DNA of 64,000 nucleotides from NCBI RefSeq assembly GCF_036421915.1, contig NZ_JAZGOM010000002.1; one strand, given 5' to 3'. This DNA comes from Georgenia_A wangjunii (lineage in GTDB: Bacteria > Actinomycetota > Actinomycetes > Actinomycetales > Actinomycetaceae). Shown here piece by piece: positions 29,696 to 37,945 of the stretch. The stretch's first letter is position 1. Every line of letters starts with the position of its first letter. The notes beneath the pieces were generated by a model, which worked only from the letters and a program-made list of their open reading frames with translations, made no database searches and was not told the origin of the DNA. The translations under genes were made by a program, and so were the position numbers.

Positions 29696-30310
29696 TCAGG
29701 GCACCTCCGGCTCGCCGAGCGAGAGCATGAGCCGGTTCGCCCAGTTGAAGAACGCGGCGCCGTGGATGACATCGGCGATGCCGACGTCGTCGAGGCCCTG
29801 GGCGCGCAGCCGCTCGACGTCGGCCGGGCCGAACTCCGCCGGGGTCTCGGTGAGGGCGACGGCCGCGTCGACGAGGGCGTCCCAGCGCTCGTCGACGCGC
29901 GCGCCGACCCCCTCGCCGACGAGCCGCTGGACGTCGTCGGGCCGCTTGGAGAGCCGGGCGGCGAAGCGCGCGTGGACCGACGCGCAGAAGACGCAGCCGT
30001 TGCGACGGCTGGCCGCGGCAGCGGCCAGCTCTCGCTCCCACCGCGGCAGCCCGCCGCCGGCGCCTGAGAAGATGTCGTTGTCCGTCTTCGTCCGCGCCGC
30101 GAGCACCTCGGGGTCACGGGCGAGGAGCGCGAAGTACGGGCTGGCCGCCCGCCGGCGGTCGACGACACCCTCCCAGTGCCGCTCCTCGAAGTCGGCCACC
30201 GACAGGGGCTCCAGCCACGGCACCCACCCGAGCGGCTCGGCGGTGAAGGCCTCGGGGCGGGCGAGCGCGGGGTAGCGCGTCGCCGCGGTCGTCGTCTCGG
30301 TCGCGGTCAT
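29696..30310 (-). CDS. Alkylhydroperoxidase-domain protein (Avi_7169-like)
   Basis: A 204-residue AhpD/carboxymuconolactone-decarboxylase-fold protein. The redox pair is visible in NGCVFCASVHARFAARL near residue 100-116, with the downstream His of the relay, and a C-terminal HGAAFFNWANRLMLSLGEP. It belongs to the set of proteins found next to a second CMD protein, a luciferase-like monooxygenase and a peptide-type ABC importer in a conserved cluster, as here. It is last in that operon, with its ATG (30310) overlapping the previous stop. GAAGGAG is the ribosome site. A peroxide-scavenging role beside a flavin monooxygenase is inference. Confidence 0.83.
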   Translation of the reverse strand: MTATETTTAATRYPALARPEAFTAEPLGWVPWLEPLSVADFEERHWEGVVDRRRAASPYFALLARDPEVLAARTKTDNDIFSGAGGGLPRWERELAAAAASRRNGCVFCASVHARFAARLSKRPDDVQRLVGEGVGARVDERWDALVDAAVALTETPAEFGPADVERLRAQGLDDVGIADVIHGAAFFNWANRLMLSLGEPEVP

Positions 30311-30984
30311 CGGTGCGCTCCTTCGGGGGCGGTCGTCGGCGGGACGAGGGCGAGCTGGGCGAGCCCGTGGACCACCCGGACCTGGAAGGCGAGGAAGCTG
30401 ACGAGCTGGGCGAGGGTGACGATGCCCGTCGTGCTCCAGCCGGCGGCGAGGAGCCGGTCGAGGGCCTCGGGCGAGGCCTCGCGCGGACGGTAGACGAGGA
30501 GGTGGGCGTGCTCGAGGGCGGCGCTGAGGCGCTCCCCCACCGCCGCGGGGTCGAGCACCCGGTAACGGGGCCCGGGCGTGCTCTCCCCCGCGAGACCCGA
30601 CTCGCGGTACTGCCCGTACGGGCCCGCCGCCAGCCCGCGCGTCACCTCGTTCGTCACCGCCGCGGCGAGCGCGCCGTCGGCGTCGTGCCGGGCGAGGCCG
30701 GCGCGGTAGTGCTCGGTCACCGCCCCCGCGCGGTGCAGATCGGCGACGAACACCGCGACGGCGTACCGCTCGGCCAGGCTGACGTCGCTCGTGTCGACGG
30801 GCGCGAAGAGCGCGTCGTGGCAGCGCTGCGCGTTCGCGCGGGCCTCCGGCCGGGCGGATCGGACGGCGTCGAGCCGGCTCCCCGGCTCGACGCCGAGAAG
30901 GCGGTCGATGACGTCCTCCGCCGGCGCTCCCCTGCGGGTGGGCGGCGGGTCGGTCGTCGTCGTGGCTGAGGTCGTCGTCGTCAT
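30307..30984 (-). CDS. CMD-domain protein (Avi_7170-like)
   Basis: A 225-residue carboxymuconolactone-decarboxylase-related protein. DVIDRLLGVEPGSRLDAVR near residue 25, the central ERYAVAVFVADLHRAG segment and the C-terminal STTGIVTLAQLVSFLAFQVRVVHGL match the CMD proteins that accompany this ABC/luciferase cluster. No CxxC pair is present, so it is probably not itself a peroxidase. The N-terminus is a Thr run. The ATG at 30984 follows GGAGGA, and the stop overlaps the next ATG by 4 bp. Confidence 0.8.
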   Translation of the reverse strand: MTTTTSATTTTDPPPTRRGAPAEDVIDRLLGVEPGSRLDAVRSARPEARANAQRCHDALFAPVDTSDVSLAERYAVAVFVADLHRAGAVTEHYRAGLARHDADGALAAAVTNEVTRGLAAGPYGQYRESGLAGESTPGPRYRVLDPAAVGERLSAALEHAHLLVYRPREASPEALDRLLAAGWSTTGIVTLAQLVSFLAFQVRVVHGLAQLALVPPTTAPEGAHR

Positions 30985-31004
30985 GGTTGTCCTCCGGGGG
31001 TGGG

Positions 31005-32024
31005 TCAGGCGGTTGCGGCGGCGAGCGGGGCCGTCCAGCCGAGCGCCGGTGCGACGCGGGTGGCGATGAGCTCGATCGAGCGCAGGACGTGCTCGTGCGG
31101 TGGGTCGATGGAGTGCACCTGGAAGGTGACGTCGGTGGCGCGGGCCGCGGCGCGGTCGGCCGCGAGGAGCTCGATGACCTCCTCGGGGCTGCCGACGAGT
31201 GAGTCCGTGCGCCGGATGAGGGCGTCGAGGTCGTCCTCGGGCAGGTGGTGACCCTGGCGGCGCAGGTTCGTCGCCGCGCGGCGCAGGCCGCGCTCGGCGT
31301 AGGGGCGCAGGGCGGCCGGGTCCTCGCTGACGACGATCGTGCGGGAGGCGAGGATCCGCGGCTCCACGCCGGCGGGCAACGCGTCGAGGTAGGCGTCGAT
31401 GAAGGGGTCCTGGATGTCGCTGAGCGACGCGTCGGGCGCGTCGGGCGAGCGCGGCTGGGTGCGGGAGAGCATGAGGCCGTCCCCGGCCCGCCCGGCGGCT
31501 GCGGCGCCCGCGGCCGAGAACGTCGCCTGCCACAGGCGCCCGAGGAGGTCGGGCACGCTCGGGTAGAGGGTGTTGCGCGGGTGGCCGAGCTCGGCCCCGC
31601 CGAGCGCACCGCGCAGCGTGGCGAGGTGGTCGGCGAAGACGGCCCGCTTGTCCGCGACGTCGCGCCCGAAGGCGGCGAACGACGTCGGGGTGCCCCCGGA
31701 CCCGACGCCGAGCTCGAGCCGGCCGCCCGAGAGGACGTCGACGACGGCGGCGTCCTCGGCGACGCGGACAGGGTGCTCGAGCGGCAGGGTGATGATCCCG
31801 GTGCCGAGCCGGATGCGGCTCGTCACGGCGGCGGCGTGGCCGAGGAGGACGAGCGGGGCGGGCAGGCCCCCCTCCGTGCCGTCGAAGTGGTGCTGGGCCA
31901 CCCACGCCGAGTCGATGCCGAGCCGCTCGGCGAGCTGGATCTGCTCGACCGCGTTCCGGTAGCGCTCCGCGGGGGGTGCCTCGTCGAGGATCCGGGTGAA
32001 GATCCCCAGTCGCTTCGTCGTCAT
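31005..32024 (-). CDS. Luciferase-like FMN-dependent monooxygenase (KPN_01858-like)
   Basis: A 339-residue TIM-barrel flavin monooxygenase. RLGIFTRILDEAPPAERY at the N-terminus, AQHHFDGTEGGLPAP near 45, IRLGTGIITLPLEHPVRVAEDAAVVDVLSGGRLELGVGSG near 75-110, and LSDIQDPFIDAYL are family-typical. It needs reduced flavin from an external reductase. Together with the adjacent importer and AhpD-fold proteins, it suggests uptake and oxidative cleavage of a small organic substrate. The cysteine-rich leader upstream of the operon makes an organosulfur compound plausible, but this is inference. The ATG at 32024 overlaps the ATPase stop. Confidence 0.85.
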   Translation of the reverse strand: MTTKRLGIFTRILDEAPPAERYRNAVEQIQLAERLGIDSAWVAQHHFDGTEGGLPAPLVLLGHAAAVTSRIRLGTGIITLPLEHPVRVAEDAAVVDVLSGGRLELGVGSGGTPTSFAAFGRDVADKRAVFADHLATLRGALGGAELGHPRNTLYPSVPDLLGRLWQATFSAAGAAAAGRAGDGLMLSRTQPRSPDAPDASLSDIQDPFIDAYLDALPAGVEPRILASRTIVVSEDPAALRPYAERGLRRAATNLRRQGHHLPEDDLDALIRRTDSLVGSPEEVIELLAADRAAARATDVTFQVHSIDPPHEHVLRSIELIATRVAPALGWTAPLAAATA

Positions 32025-33760
32025 CGTGCGTCCTTGCCGTCGTTGTCGTCGGTCGGTGCGGGGTGGGTGCGGCGGCCCGGGATCGCCGCGAGCAGGGCGG
32101 CGGTGTACGCCTCGCCCGGGTGGGTGAAGACGTCCTCGGTGGCGCCCTGCTCGACGACGCGCCCGCCGCGCATGACGGAGACCGTGTCCGAGACCTGGCG
32201 GACGACGGCGAGGTCGTGCGAGATGACGAGGTAGGTGAGGCCGAGGTCGCGCTGGAGCTGCTCGAGGAGCTCGAGGACCTGTCCCTGGACGGTGACGTCG
32301 AGCGCGGAGACGGCCTCGTCGAGGACGAGGACGCTCGGCGAGAGCACGAGCGCCCGCGCGATGGCGACGCGCTGGCGCTGCCCGCCGGAGAGCTCGGCCG
32401 GCAGGCGGGAGAGCATGCCCGCCGGGAGGGCGACGCGGTCGAGCGCCTCGGCGGCCACCGCGGCCCGCCGGGCGCGCCCGACGCGGCCGAAGTTCCGCAG
32501 CGGCTCGGTGACGATGTCGGCGACGTGCTGGCGCGGGTCGAGCGAGCTGAACGGGTTCTGGTAGACGAGCTGGGTGCGCCGGCGCAGCTCGCGCAGCGCC
32601 GCCCCGCGCAGGGTCGTCACCTCGCTGCCCTCGACGAGGACGGACCCGCCGGAGGGGCGGGTGAGCCCGACGACGGCGCGCGCGGTCGTCGTCTTCCCGG
32701 ACCCCGACTCCCCGACGAGCGCGTGGGTCGTGCCGCGCACGACGGTGAAGCTGACGTCGTCGACCGCCCGGAAGGGGGCGGCGCCGCGGCCGCGGCCGAA
32801 CTCCTGGACGAGGCCGCGCACGACGACGGCGTGGTCGGCCGGGCCCGCGACGGCGACCCGCTCGCGGGAGGCGGCGCGCGCGCCCGGCCCCTTGCTGCGG
32901 AATGCGGGGGCGTCGTGCAGGAGCGCCCGGGTGTACCCCGTGCGAGGGGCGGCGAGGAGCTCGGCCGTCGGCCCGTCCTCGACGAGGCGGCCGTCCTTCA
33001 TGACGAGGACACGGTCCGCCCGGTCCGCGGCGACCGCGAGGTCGTGGGTGATGAAGAGGATGGCTGTGCCGAGCTCGCGCTGGAGACCGGCGAGGAGGTC
33101 GAGGACGCGCTGCTGGACCGTGACGTCGAGGGCGCTCGTCGGCTCGTCCGCGATGAGAAGGTCCGGCTCGAGGGCGATGGCTCCCGCGATGAGGACCCGC
33201 TGCTTCATGCCGCCGGAGAGCTCGTGCGGGTACTGCCGCGCACGGACCTCCGGCTCGGGCACGCCGACCCGCTCGAGGAGCTCGAGGACCCGCGCCCGGA
33301 TGGCCGCTGGCGTCCCCGCCCGGTGGATCTGGAGGACCTCCGCGAGGTTGGCGCCGATCGTCTTGACGGGGTTGAGGGAGTTGTTCGGGTCCTGCGGGAT
33401 GAGGCCGATGCGCCGCCCGCGGACGGACTCGAGGCGCTTCGTGCCCCAGCCGGAGATGTCGGTGCCGTTGAGGGCGATCGAGCCCCGCTCGACCCGCCCG
33501 TTCCCGGGGAGGAGGCCGATGACCGCCTGCGCGGTCGTCGTCTTGCCCGAGCCGGACTCCCCGACGACGGCGACGACCTCGCCGGCGGCGACGTCGAAGG
33601 AGACGCCGTGGACGACGCGGGTGGTCCCGGCGCGGGAGGCGTACCCGACGGCGAGATCGCGGACGGCGAGGACGGGGGCGGCGCCGGGCCGCTCGGCGGA
33701 CGGCGACAGGCCGGCCTCCGCCGTCACGGCGGGGGCCGAGGAGGTGAGGGTGAGGGTCAT
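32021..33760 (-). CDS. Fused double ATPase of a dipeptide/nickel-type ABC importer
   Basis: A 579-residue protein carrying two complete ATP-binding cassettes. N-half: GESGSGKTTTAQ (Walker A), QDPNNSLNPV, LSGGMKQRV and LLIADEPTSALD. C-half: GESGSGKTTTAR, QNPFSSLDP, LSGGQRQRV and LVLDEAVSALD. In most systems these are separate DppD and DppF. The second Walker B/D-loop has EAVS instead of EPTS, as often seen in this subfamily. It powers the permease pair encoded just upstream. The ATG at 33760 has GGAGG, and both ends overlap neighbours by 4 bp. Confidence 0.93.
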   Translation of the reverse strand: MTLTLTSSAPAVTAEAGLSPSAERPGAAPVLAVRDLAVGYASRAGTTRVVHGVSFDVAAGEVVAVVGESGSGKTTTAQAVIGLLPGNGRVERGSIALNGTDISGWGTKRLESVRGRRIGLIPQDPNNSLNPVKTIGANLAEVLQIHRAGTPAAIRARVLELLERVGVPEPEVRARQYPHELSGGMKQRVLIAGAIALEPDLLIADEPTSALDVTVQQRVLDLLAGLQRELGTAILFITHDLAVAADRADRVLVMKDGRLVEDGPTAELLAAPRTGYTRALLHDAPAFRSKGPGARAASRERVAVAGPADHAVVVRGLVQEFGRGRGAAPFRAVDDVSFTVVRGTTHALVGESGSGKTTTARAVVGLTRPSGGSVLVEGSEVTTLRGAALRELRRRTQLVYQNPFSSLDPRQHVADIVTEPLRNFGRVGRARRAAVAAEALDRVALPAGMLSRLPAELSGGQRQRVAIARALVLSPSVLVLDEAVSALDVTVQGQVLELLEQLQRDLGLTYLVISHDLAVVRQVSDTVSVMRGGRVVEQGATEDVFTHPGEAYTAALLAAIPGRRTHPAPTDDNDGKDAR

Positions 33761-34644
33761 GACGTCCTCCGGAGGGCGACGCTGATGCGGTTGGCGGAGA
33801 GCACGACGGCGACGAGCACGAGCCCGGGCAGCGTCGTGAGCCACCACGCCGTCGCGATGTAGTTGCGTCCCTCGGAGATGAGCAGTCCCCACTCGGGCGT
33901 GGGCGGCGGGGCACCGTAGCCGAGGAAGCCGAGGGTCGAGATGGCGATGATCGCGGTGCCGAACTGCAGCGCGGCGAGCGAGACGACGGCACTGACGGAG
34001 TTCGGCAGGACGTGGCGCCACAGGACGGGCAGGAAGCGCCCGCCGCTGCCGAACGCCGCCTCGACGTAGTCCGCGCGACGCACCCGCACGACCTCCGAGC
34101 GGGCGAGCCGGGCGAAGGACGCGACCGAGCTGACGCCGACGGCGATCGCGGCGTTCGTCGTCCCGAAGCCGAGCAGGATGATGATGCTGAGCATGAGGAG
34201 GAGGGCCGGGATCGACAGGAGGACGTCGACGGCGCGCATGAGGACGTCGTCGACGACGCGTCCCGCGGACCCGGCGAGCACGCCGAGCGCGGTCCCGACG
34301 ACGAGCCCCACCGTGACGGCGATGAGCGCCCCCGAGACGGAGTGGACCGACCCGTGGACGACGCGCGCGAGGAGGTCGCGGCCGAGGGCGTCGGTGCCGA
34401 AGGGGTGCGCGAGGCCGGGGGGCGTGAGCTTCTCGGCCGGGACGCCCGTGACCGGGTCGTGCGCGGTGAACAGGCCCGGCACGAGCGCCCACGCGAGGAC
34501 GACGCCGACGACGACGACCGCGAGGGCGAGCGAGAGGTCCGCGAGCCCCGGGCGGGGCAGGCGTCGCCGGGCGGCGGGCCGGGGTGCCGCCGGCTGCGGC
34601 TCGGCGGTGCTCGGCAGGTCTGCCGAGGTGGTGGCGATGGTCAT
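33757..34644 (-). CDS. ABC importer permease (DppC-like)
   Basis: A 295-residue inner-membrane permease. One helix (LSLALAVVVVGVVLAW) is followed by the typical DppC loop (HPFGTDALGRDLLARVVHG) and five further helices. The EAA coupling loop appears as YVEAAFGSGGRFLPVLWRHVLPN near 200. It forms the pore with the DppB-like protein encoded upstream. Stop and start overlap both neighbours (ATGA), so expression is coupled. Confidence 0.92.
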   Translation of the reverse strand: MTIATTSADLPSTAEPQPAAPRPAARRRLPRPGLADLSLALAVVVVGVVLAWALVPGLFTAHDPVTGVPAEKLTPPGLAHPFGTDALGRDLLARVVHGSVHSVSGALIAVTVGLVVGTALGVLAGSAGRVVDDVLMRAVDVLLSIPALLLMLSIIILLGFGTTNAAIAVGVSSVASFARLARSEVVRVRRADYVEAAFGSGGRFLPVLWRHVLPNSVSAVVSLAALQFGTAIIAISTLGFLGYGAPPPTPEWGLLISEGRNYIATAWWLTTLPGLVLVAVVLSANRISVALRRTS

Positions 34645-35582
34645 GCGCGGGCCCCCGTCCGGGTCCGGGTGCGCGGGTCGAGCACCGGGTAGAGGAGGTC
34701 GACGACGAGGTTGACGACGACGAAGGTGAGCGCCGCGAGGACGACGACGCCCTGGAGCACGGGGATGTCCTGGGTGGAGACCGCCTGCTCGGTGAGCCGG
34801 CCGACGCCGGCCCGACCGAAGACGGTCTCGGTGACGACGGCGCCGCCGATGAGCTCCCCGAGGAGGACCCCGGCGATCGTCAGCGTCGGCAGCAGCGCGT
34901 TGCGCGCGACGGTCCGCGCGAGCAGCCACCGCTGGCTCGCCCCCTTCGCGGCCGCGACCGTGACGAACGGCTGGAGGCGGACGTCGTCGATGCTGCGCAC
35001 GAGCACCTGCGCGAGCGGCGCGGAGATCGGGACGGCGAGGGCGACGACGGGGAGGATGAGCGCCTGGACCGGGCTCGCAGCGATGACCGGCACGAGCCCG
35101 AGGCGGAACGAGAACACCTGGACGAGGACGATCGCCAGCCAGAACACCGGCACCGCGGCGAAGAGCGAGGGTGCCGCGCGCAGCGCGCCCCGTACCCAGG
35201 CGAACGGCGCGAGCGAGGACAGCGCCGCGATCCCGACGGCGAGGACGACGGCGACGACGAAGCCCGTGACGGCGAGGGCGAGGGTGCCGGGCAGCGCCTC
35301 GACGAGGAGCGTCGCGACGGGAGTGCCGTACTGCACCGAGTACCCGAGGTCCCCGGTGACGAAGGACCCGATGGCGGCGAGGTACTGCTGGAGCACGGGT
35401 ACGTCGGCGCCGTAGGCCGCGCGCAGGCTGGCGATCTCCGCGGCGGAGAGCCCCAGCTCGGGGTTCTCGAACTTGACGAGGAGCGCGTCGCCGGGCAGCG
35501 CGTGGAGCAGGACGAAGCTGAGGGTGAAGGCGGCCAGCAGCACGACGGCGGCCTGGCCGACGCGTCCGAGGACGTAGCGCAC
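34641..35582 (-). CDS. ABC importer permease (DppB-like)
   Basis: A 313-residue permease with six predicted helices. It starts MRYVLGRVGQAAVVLLAAF, the family's usual first helix. The EAA-type loop is FVTVAAAKGASQRWLLARTVARNALLPTL near 200-228, and VVTETVFGRAGVGRL is diagnostic of DppB. The ATG at 35582 is 54 bp behind the substrate-binding-protein stop and has GGAGAG. Partner of the DppC-like permease. Confidence 0.92.
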   Translation of the reverse strand: MRYVLGRVGQAAVVLLAAFTLSFVLLHALPGDALLVKFENPELGLSAAEIASLRAAYGADVPVLQQYLAAIGSFVTGDLGYSVQYGTPVATLLVEALPGTLALAVTGFVVAVVLAVGIAALSSLAPFAWVRGALRAAPSLFAAVPVFWLAIVLVQVFSFRLGLVPVIAASPVQALILPVVALAVPISAPLAQVLVRSIDDVRLQPFVTVAAAKGASQRWLLARTVARNALLPTLTIAGVLLGELIGGAVVTETVFGRAGVGRLTEQAVSTQDIPVLQGVVVLAALTFVVVNLVVDLLYPVLDPRTRTRTGARA

Positions 35583-35636
35583 AGGGCTCTCCTTCCGTGG
35601 TCGTCGGGGCGGTGGGGGCTCGGGACGGGCCCGGTC

Positions 35637-37310
35637 CTACTCGTTGAGCCAGACGTCGTAGAAGGTCGGCCGGCCCACGGACTCGAAGCCGACGCCCTCG
35701 ACGTAGGACGCCGCGCCGTAGACCTGCGGCTCCTCGAAGAGCGGGATGTAGTACGCCTGCTCGGTGAGGTAGCGCTGGACCTCGACGGAGCGCTCGGCGC
35801 GGGCCGCGCCGTCCGGCTCGGAGGCGACGGCCTCGAGGAGGGCGTCCAGCTCGGCGTCGTCCGAGATGAGGACGTCGCGGTTGGCCGTGTGGAACTGGCT
35901 CTTGATGACGTCGTGGTCCGCGCGGCCGACCATCGAGTGGTAGAGCGGCGTGGCGAGCGGGTCGCGGGACTCCGCGGTGATCGTGGCCGAGTCGGCGGTC
36001 TTGACGTTGAGCTCGACGCCGATCGCCCGGAGCTGCTGCGCGACGAGCTCGAGGTTCGGCTTGGACAGCGGCTGGGCGTTCGAGGCGTAGACGTCGAGGG
36101 AGAGCCGCTTCCCGTCCTTGGTGCGGACGCCGTCCTCGCCCGGCTCCCACCCGGCCTCGTCGAGCAGCTCGGCGGAGCGCTCCGGGTCGTGCGCCAGCGC
36201 GTCGGCCTGGTCGGTGTAGCCGAGGGCGGACGCGGAGAGCTGGGACGTGGCGACGGGGTAGTTGTCCGTGTAGACGGTCTCGACGACTTCCTGCGCGTCG
36301 ACGCCGTGCAGGAGCGCCTGGCGCACGCGGACGTCGGCGAGGAGCGGGTTCGTCGGGCGCAGCGCGAGGCCGTTGTTGACCCCACGGGTCTGGGGGGCGT
36401 AGAGGTCGAAGCCGGCGGCCTCGACCTGCGCCTCGTCGTAGGCCTGGACGTAGCGGACGTAGTCCGCCTGGCCCGAGGTGAGCGAGCCGATGCGGACGCT
36501 GTCCTCCGGGGTGACGACGATGTCGAGGGCGTCGAGGTACGCGCGGCCCTGGTGCTCGAGCGACGGCGGCGCCCAGTCGTAGTCCGTGCGCGCCTCGAGC
36601 CGGATGCGTGTGCCGATCTCCTCCTCGGCGATGACGAACGGGCCGGACCCGACGATCTCCGTCGAGCTGCCGGGGCCGAACTCATCGAGGCCACGCTCGA
36701 GCGTCTCGGCCGACAGGAGGCCGGAGTTGATCGTCGACGTCGCCTGGAGGAAGCCCGGCGCCGGGGCACTGAAACGGAACGTCACGGTGTCCGCGTCGAC
36801 GACCTCGCTGCCGGCGTAGTTGTTGATCGCCTCGGAGACCGTGAGGCCGCGCTCGGCGTCACCGAGACCGTAGAGGTCGAAGTTCTTGGCGACGACGTCC
36901 GCGTCGAGGGGGGTGCCGTCGGAGAACGTCACGCCGTCGCGGAGGTTGAACGTGTACTCGGTGGCGTCCGCGCTCACCTCCCAGTCCGTGGCGATCCACG
37001 GCTCGATCTCGAGGGTCTCGGGGTCCTGGTACGTGAGGCGGTCGGTGACGTTGTTGACGAGCCCGCCGTTGGGGTAGAAGCCGCCCTGAGGCGGGTAGAG
37101 CGTCGTATGCGGCTCGTACTCGAGGTAGGTGAGCTCACCGCCGGTGACCGGGTCGGTCGCTGACGACGGCTCCGAGCCGGTCGCCTCCTGGGCGGCGCAC
37201 CCGCCGAGCAGGGCGGCGGCGGCGAGGGCAGCGACCGGGCCGGCGGCGCGGCGGGGTGCGGCCGACCGCGCGGCCGGGGTTCGGGTGGGAGTGGGGCGAC
37301 GGGACAGCAT
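35637..37310 (-). CDS. Substrate-binding lipoprotein of the ABC importer (KPN_01854-like)
   Basis: A 557-residue SBP family 5 protein (dipeptide/oligopeptide/nickel fold) and the first structural gene of the operon. A basic N-terminus and hydrophobic stretch lead to the lipobox LLGGC near residue 38, so it is lipid-anchored. GELTYLEYEPHTTLYPPQGG near 58, LRDGVTFSDGTPLDADVV near 125, and ADVRVRQALLHGVDAQEVV near 330 are family motifs. The ATG at 37310 follows GGAG at 5 bp. Its 284-nt upstream leader contains a folded region and, further up, the Cys-Cys leader ORF. The ligand is not predictable from sequence. Confidence 0.9.
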   Translation of the reverse strand: MLSRRPTPTRTPAARSAAPRRAAGPVAALAAAALLGGCAAQEATGSEPSSATDPVTGGELTYLEYEPHTTLYPPQGGFYPNGGLVNNVTDRLTYQDPETLEIEPWIATDWEVSADATEYTFNLRDGVTFSDGTPLDADVVAKNFDLYGLGDAERGLTVSEAINNYAGSEVVDADTVTFRFSAPAPGFLQATSTINSGLLSAETLERGLDEFGPGSSTEIVGSGPFVIAEEEIGTRIRLEARTDYDWAPPSLEHQGRAYLDALDIVVTPEDSVRIGSLTSGQADYVRYVQAYDEAQVEAAGFDLYAPQTRGVNNGLALRPTNPLLADVRVRQALLHGVDAQEVVETVYTDNYPVATSQLSASALGYTDQADALAHDPERSAELLDEAGWEPGEDGVRTKDGKRLSLDVYASNAQPLSKPNLELVAQQLRAIGVELNVKTADSATITAESRDPLATPLYHSMVGRADHDVIKSQFHTANRDVLISDDAELDALLEAVASEPDGAARAERSVEVQRYLTEQAYYIPLFEEPQVYGAASYVEGVGFESVGRPTFYDVWLNE

Positions 37311-37373
37311 GGGTGCTCCAGAGCTGGGAGGACGGGTGCGCAGGGCGCGTGGTGGTGTGGTGAGCGTGCGAGG

Positions 37374-37408
37374 GACGTGCCCGCTCCCGGCAGGGTGCGG
37401 GGCACGTC
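37374..37408 (-). promoter_or_regulatory. 9-bp perfect hairpin in the leader of the ABC/luciferase operon
   Basis: GACGTGCCC (37374-37382) and GGGCACGTC (37400-37408) form a perfect stem with a 17-nt loop, between the Cys-Cys leader ORF and the substrate-binding-protein start (64 bp downstream). No T-tract follows, so it could be an antiterminator/terminator partner or a translational block. Confidence 0.5.
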
Positions 37409-37593
37409 GCGCGTCGGGGCACGAGACGTCCGTGCGCCCGCTGCGCAGGTGGGGTCCCCAGGACGGCGAGGTGCGCGCGACCGCGGGCGAGCGCGCCGGG
37501 GCGGACGCACCGGGTGCAGGCCCGCGCACGGGCGTGCCGGGCGCGTGGGGCGCTGCCGGCCGACGGGATGGGAGCCGGTACGGCTCGACCAGG

Positions 37594-37692
37594 TCAGGCG
37601 GGGCAGCAGCCCGGCATGTGCGGACAACAGAAGATGCCGGCGGTGTGCGTCCGGGTGAGGGTGCGTGCGGCGGCTGCCGTCGTTCCCTTCAT
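37594..37692 (-). CDS. 32-residue leader peptide ending in two Cys-Cys pairs (putative cysteine attenuator)
   Basis: An ATG at 37692 lies 4-5 bases after GGAGGA, the strongest ribosome site in this gap. The peptide begins MKGTTAAAARTLTRTHTAG and ends IFCCPHMPGCCPA, reading UGU UGU and UGC UGC near its stop at 37594. It is too short to be an enzyme and stands 284 nt upstream of the SBP gene on the same strand. Short upstream ORFs ending in cysteine runs regulate sulfur genes in mycobacteria by attenuation: slow decoding of Cys codons when cysteine is scarce alters folding or translation downstream. The same role is inferred here. The 635-bp gap 37311-37945 contains nothing else coding. Confidence 0.6.
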   Translation of the reverse strand: MKGTTAAAARTLTRTHTAGIFCCPHMPGCCPA

Positions 37693-37824
37693 CGTTCCTC
37701 CGTCGTGTCCGTGCCCACCCGCGGACTGGGGGGCATGAGAAGAGGCTGCCCGGGTCCGCCGGACCGTGCGCCGGCCCCCCGGGGTCGTCCCACGATGTGG
37801 TCCGGGAACCGCCTCCGGTCCGCC

Positions 37825-37847
37825 CGCGTCTCTCCTGACGAGACGCG
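37825..37847. repeat. 8-bp inverted repeat between divergent transcription units
   Basis: CGCGTCTC (37825-37832) and GAGACGCG (37840-37847) with a 7-nt loop lie between the leader ORF and the DUF2254 gene. It could be an operator dyad or a 5'-UTR hairpin. Confidence 0.45.
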
Positions 37848-37945
37848 GTGCTCTCCCGGCCGCTGCCGCGTCCGGTCGGCCGGTGAGCGGGACGTCGTGC
37901 CGATCAGCGGTGCGGCGCCGTCCATCGCCTGACACGCTGGCGCAG

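Noticed and set aside
37700..37945. SAM or other riboswitch upstream of the Cys leader or DUF2254 gene
   Set aside because: I compared by eye with SAM-I and SAM-IV cores and found hairpins but no conserved core sequence. Only the inverted repeat is reported.
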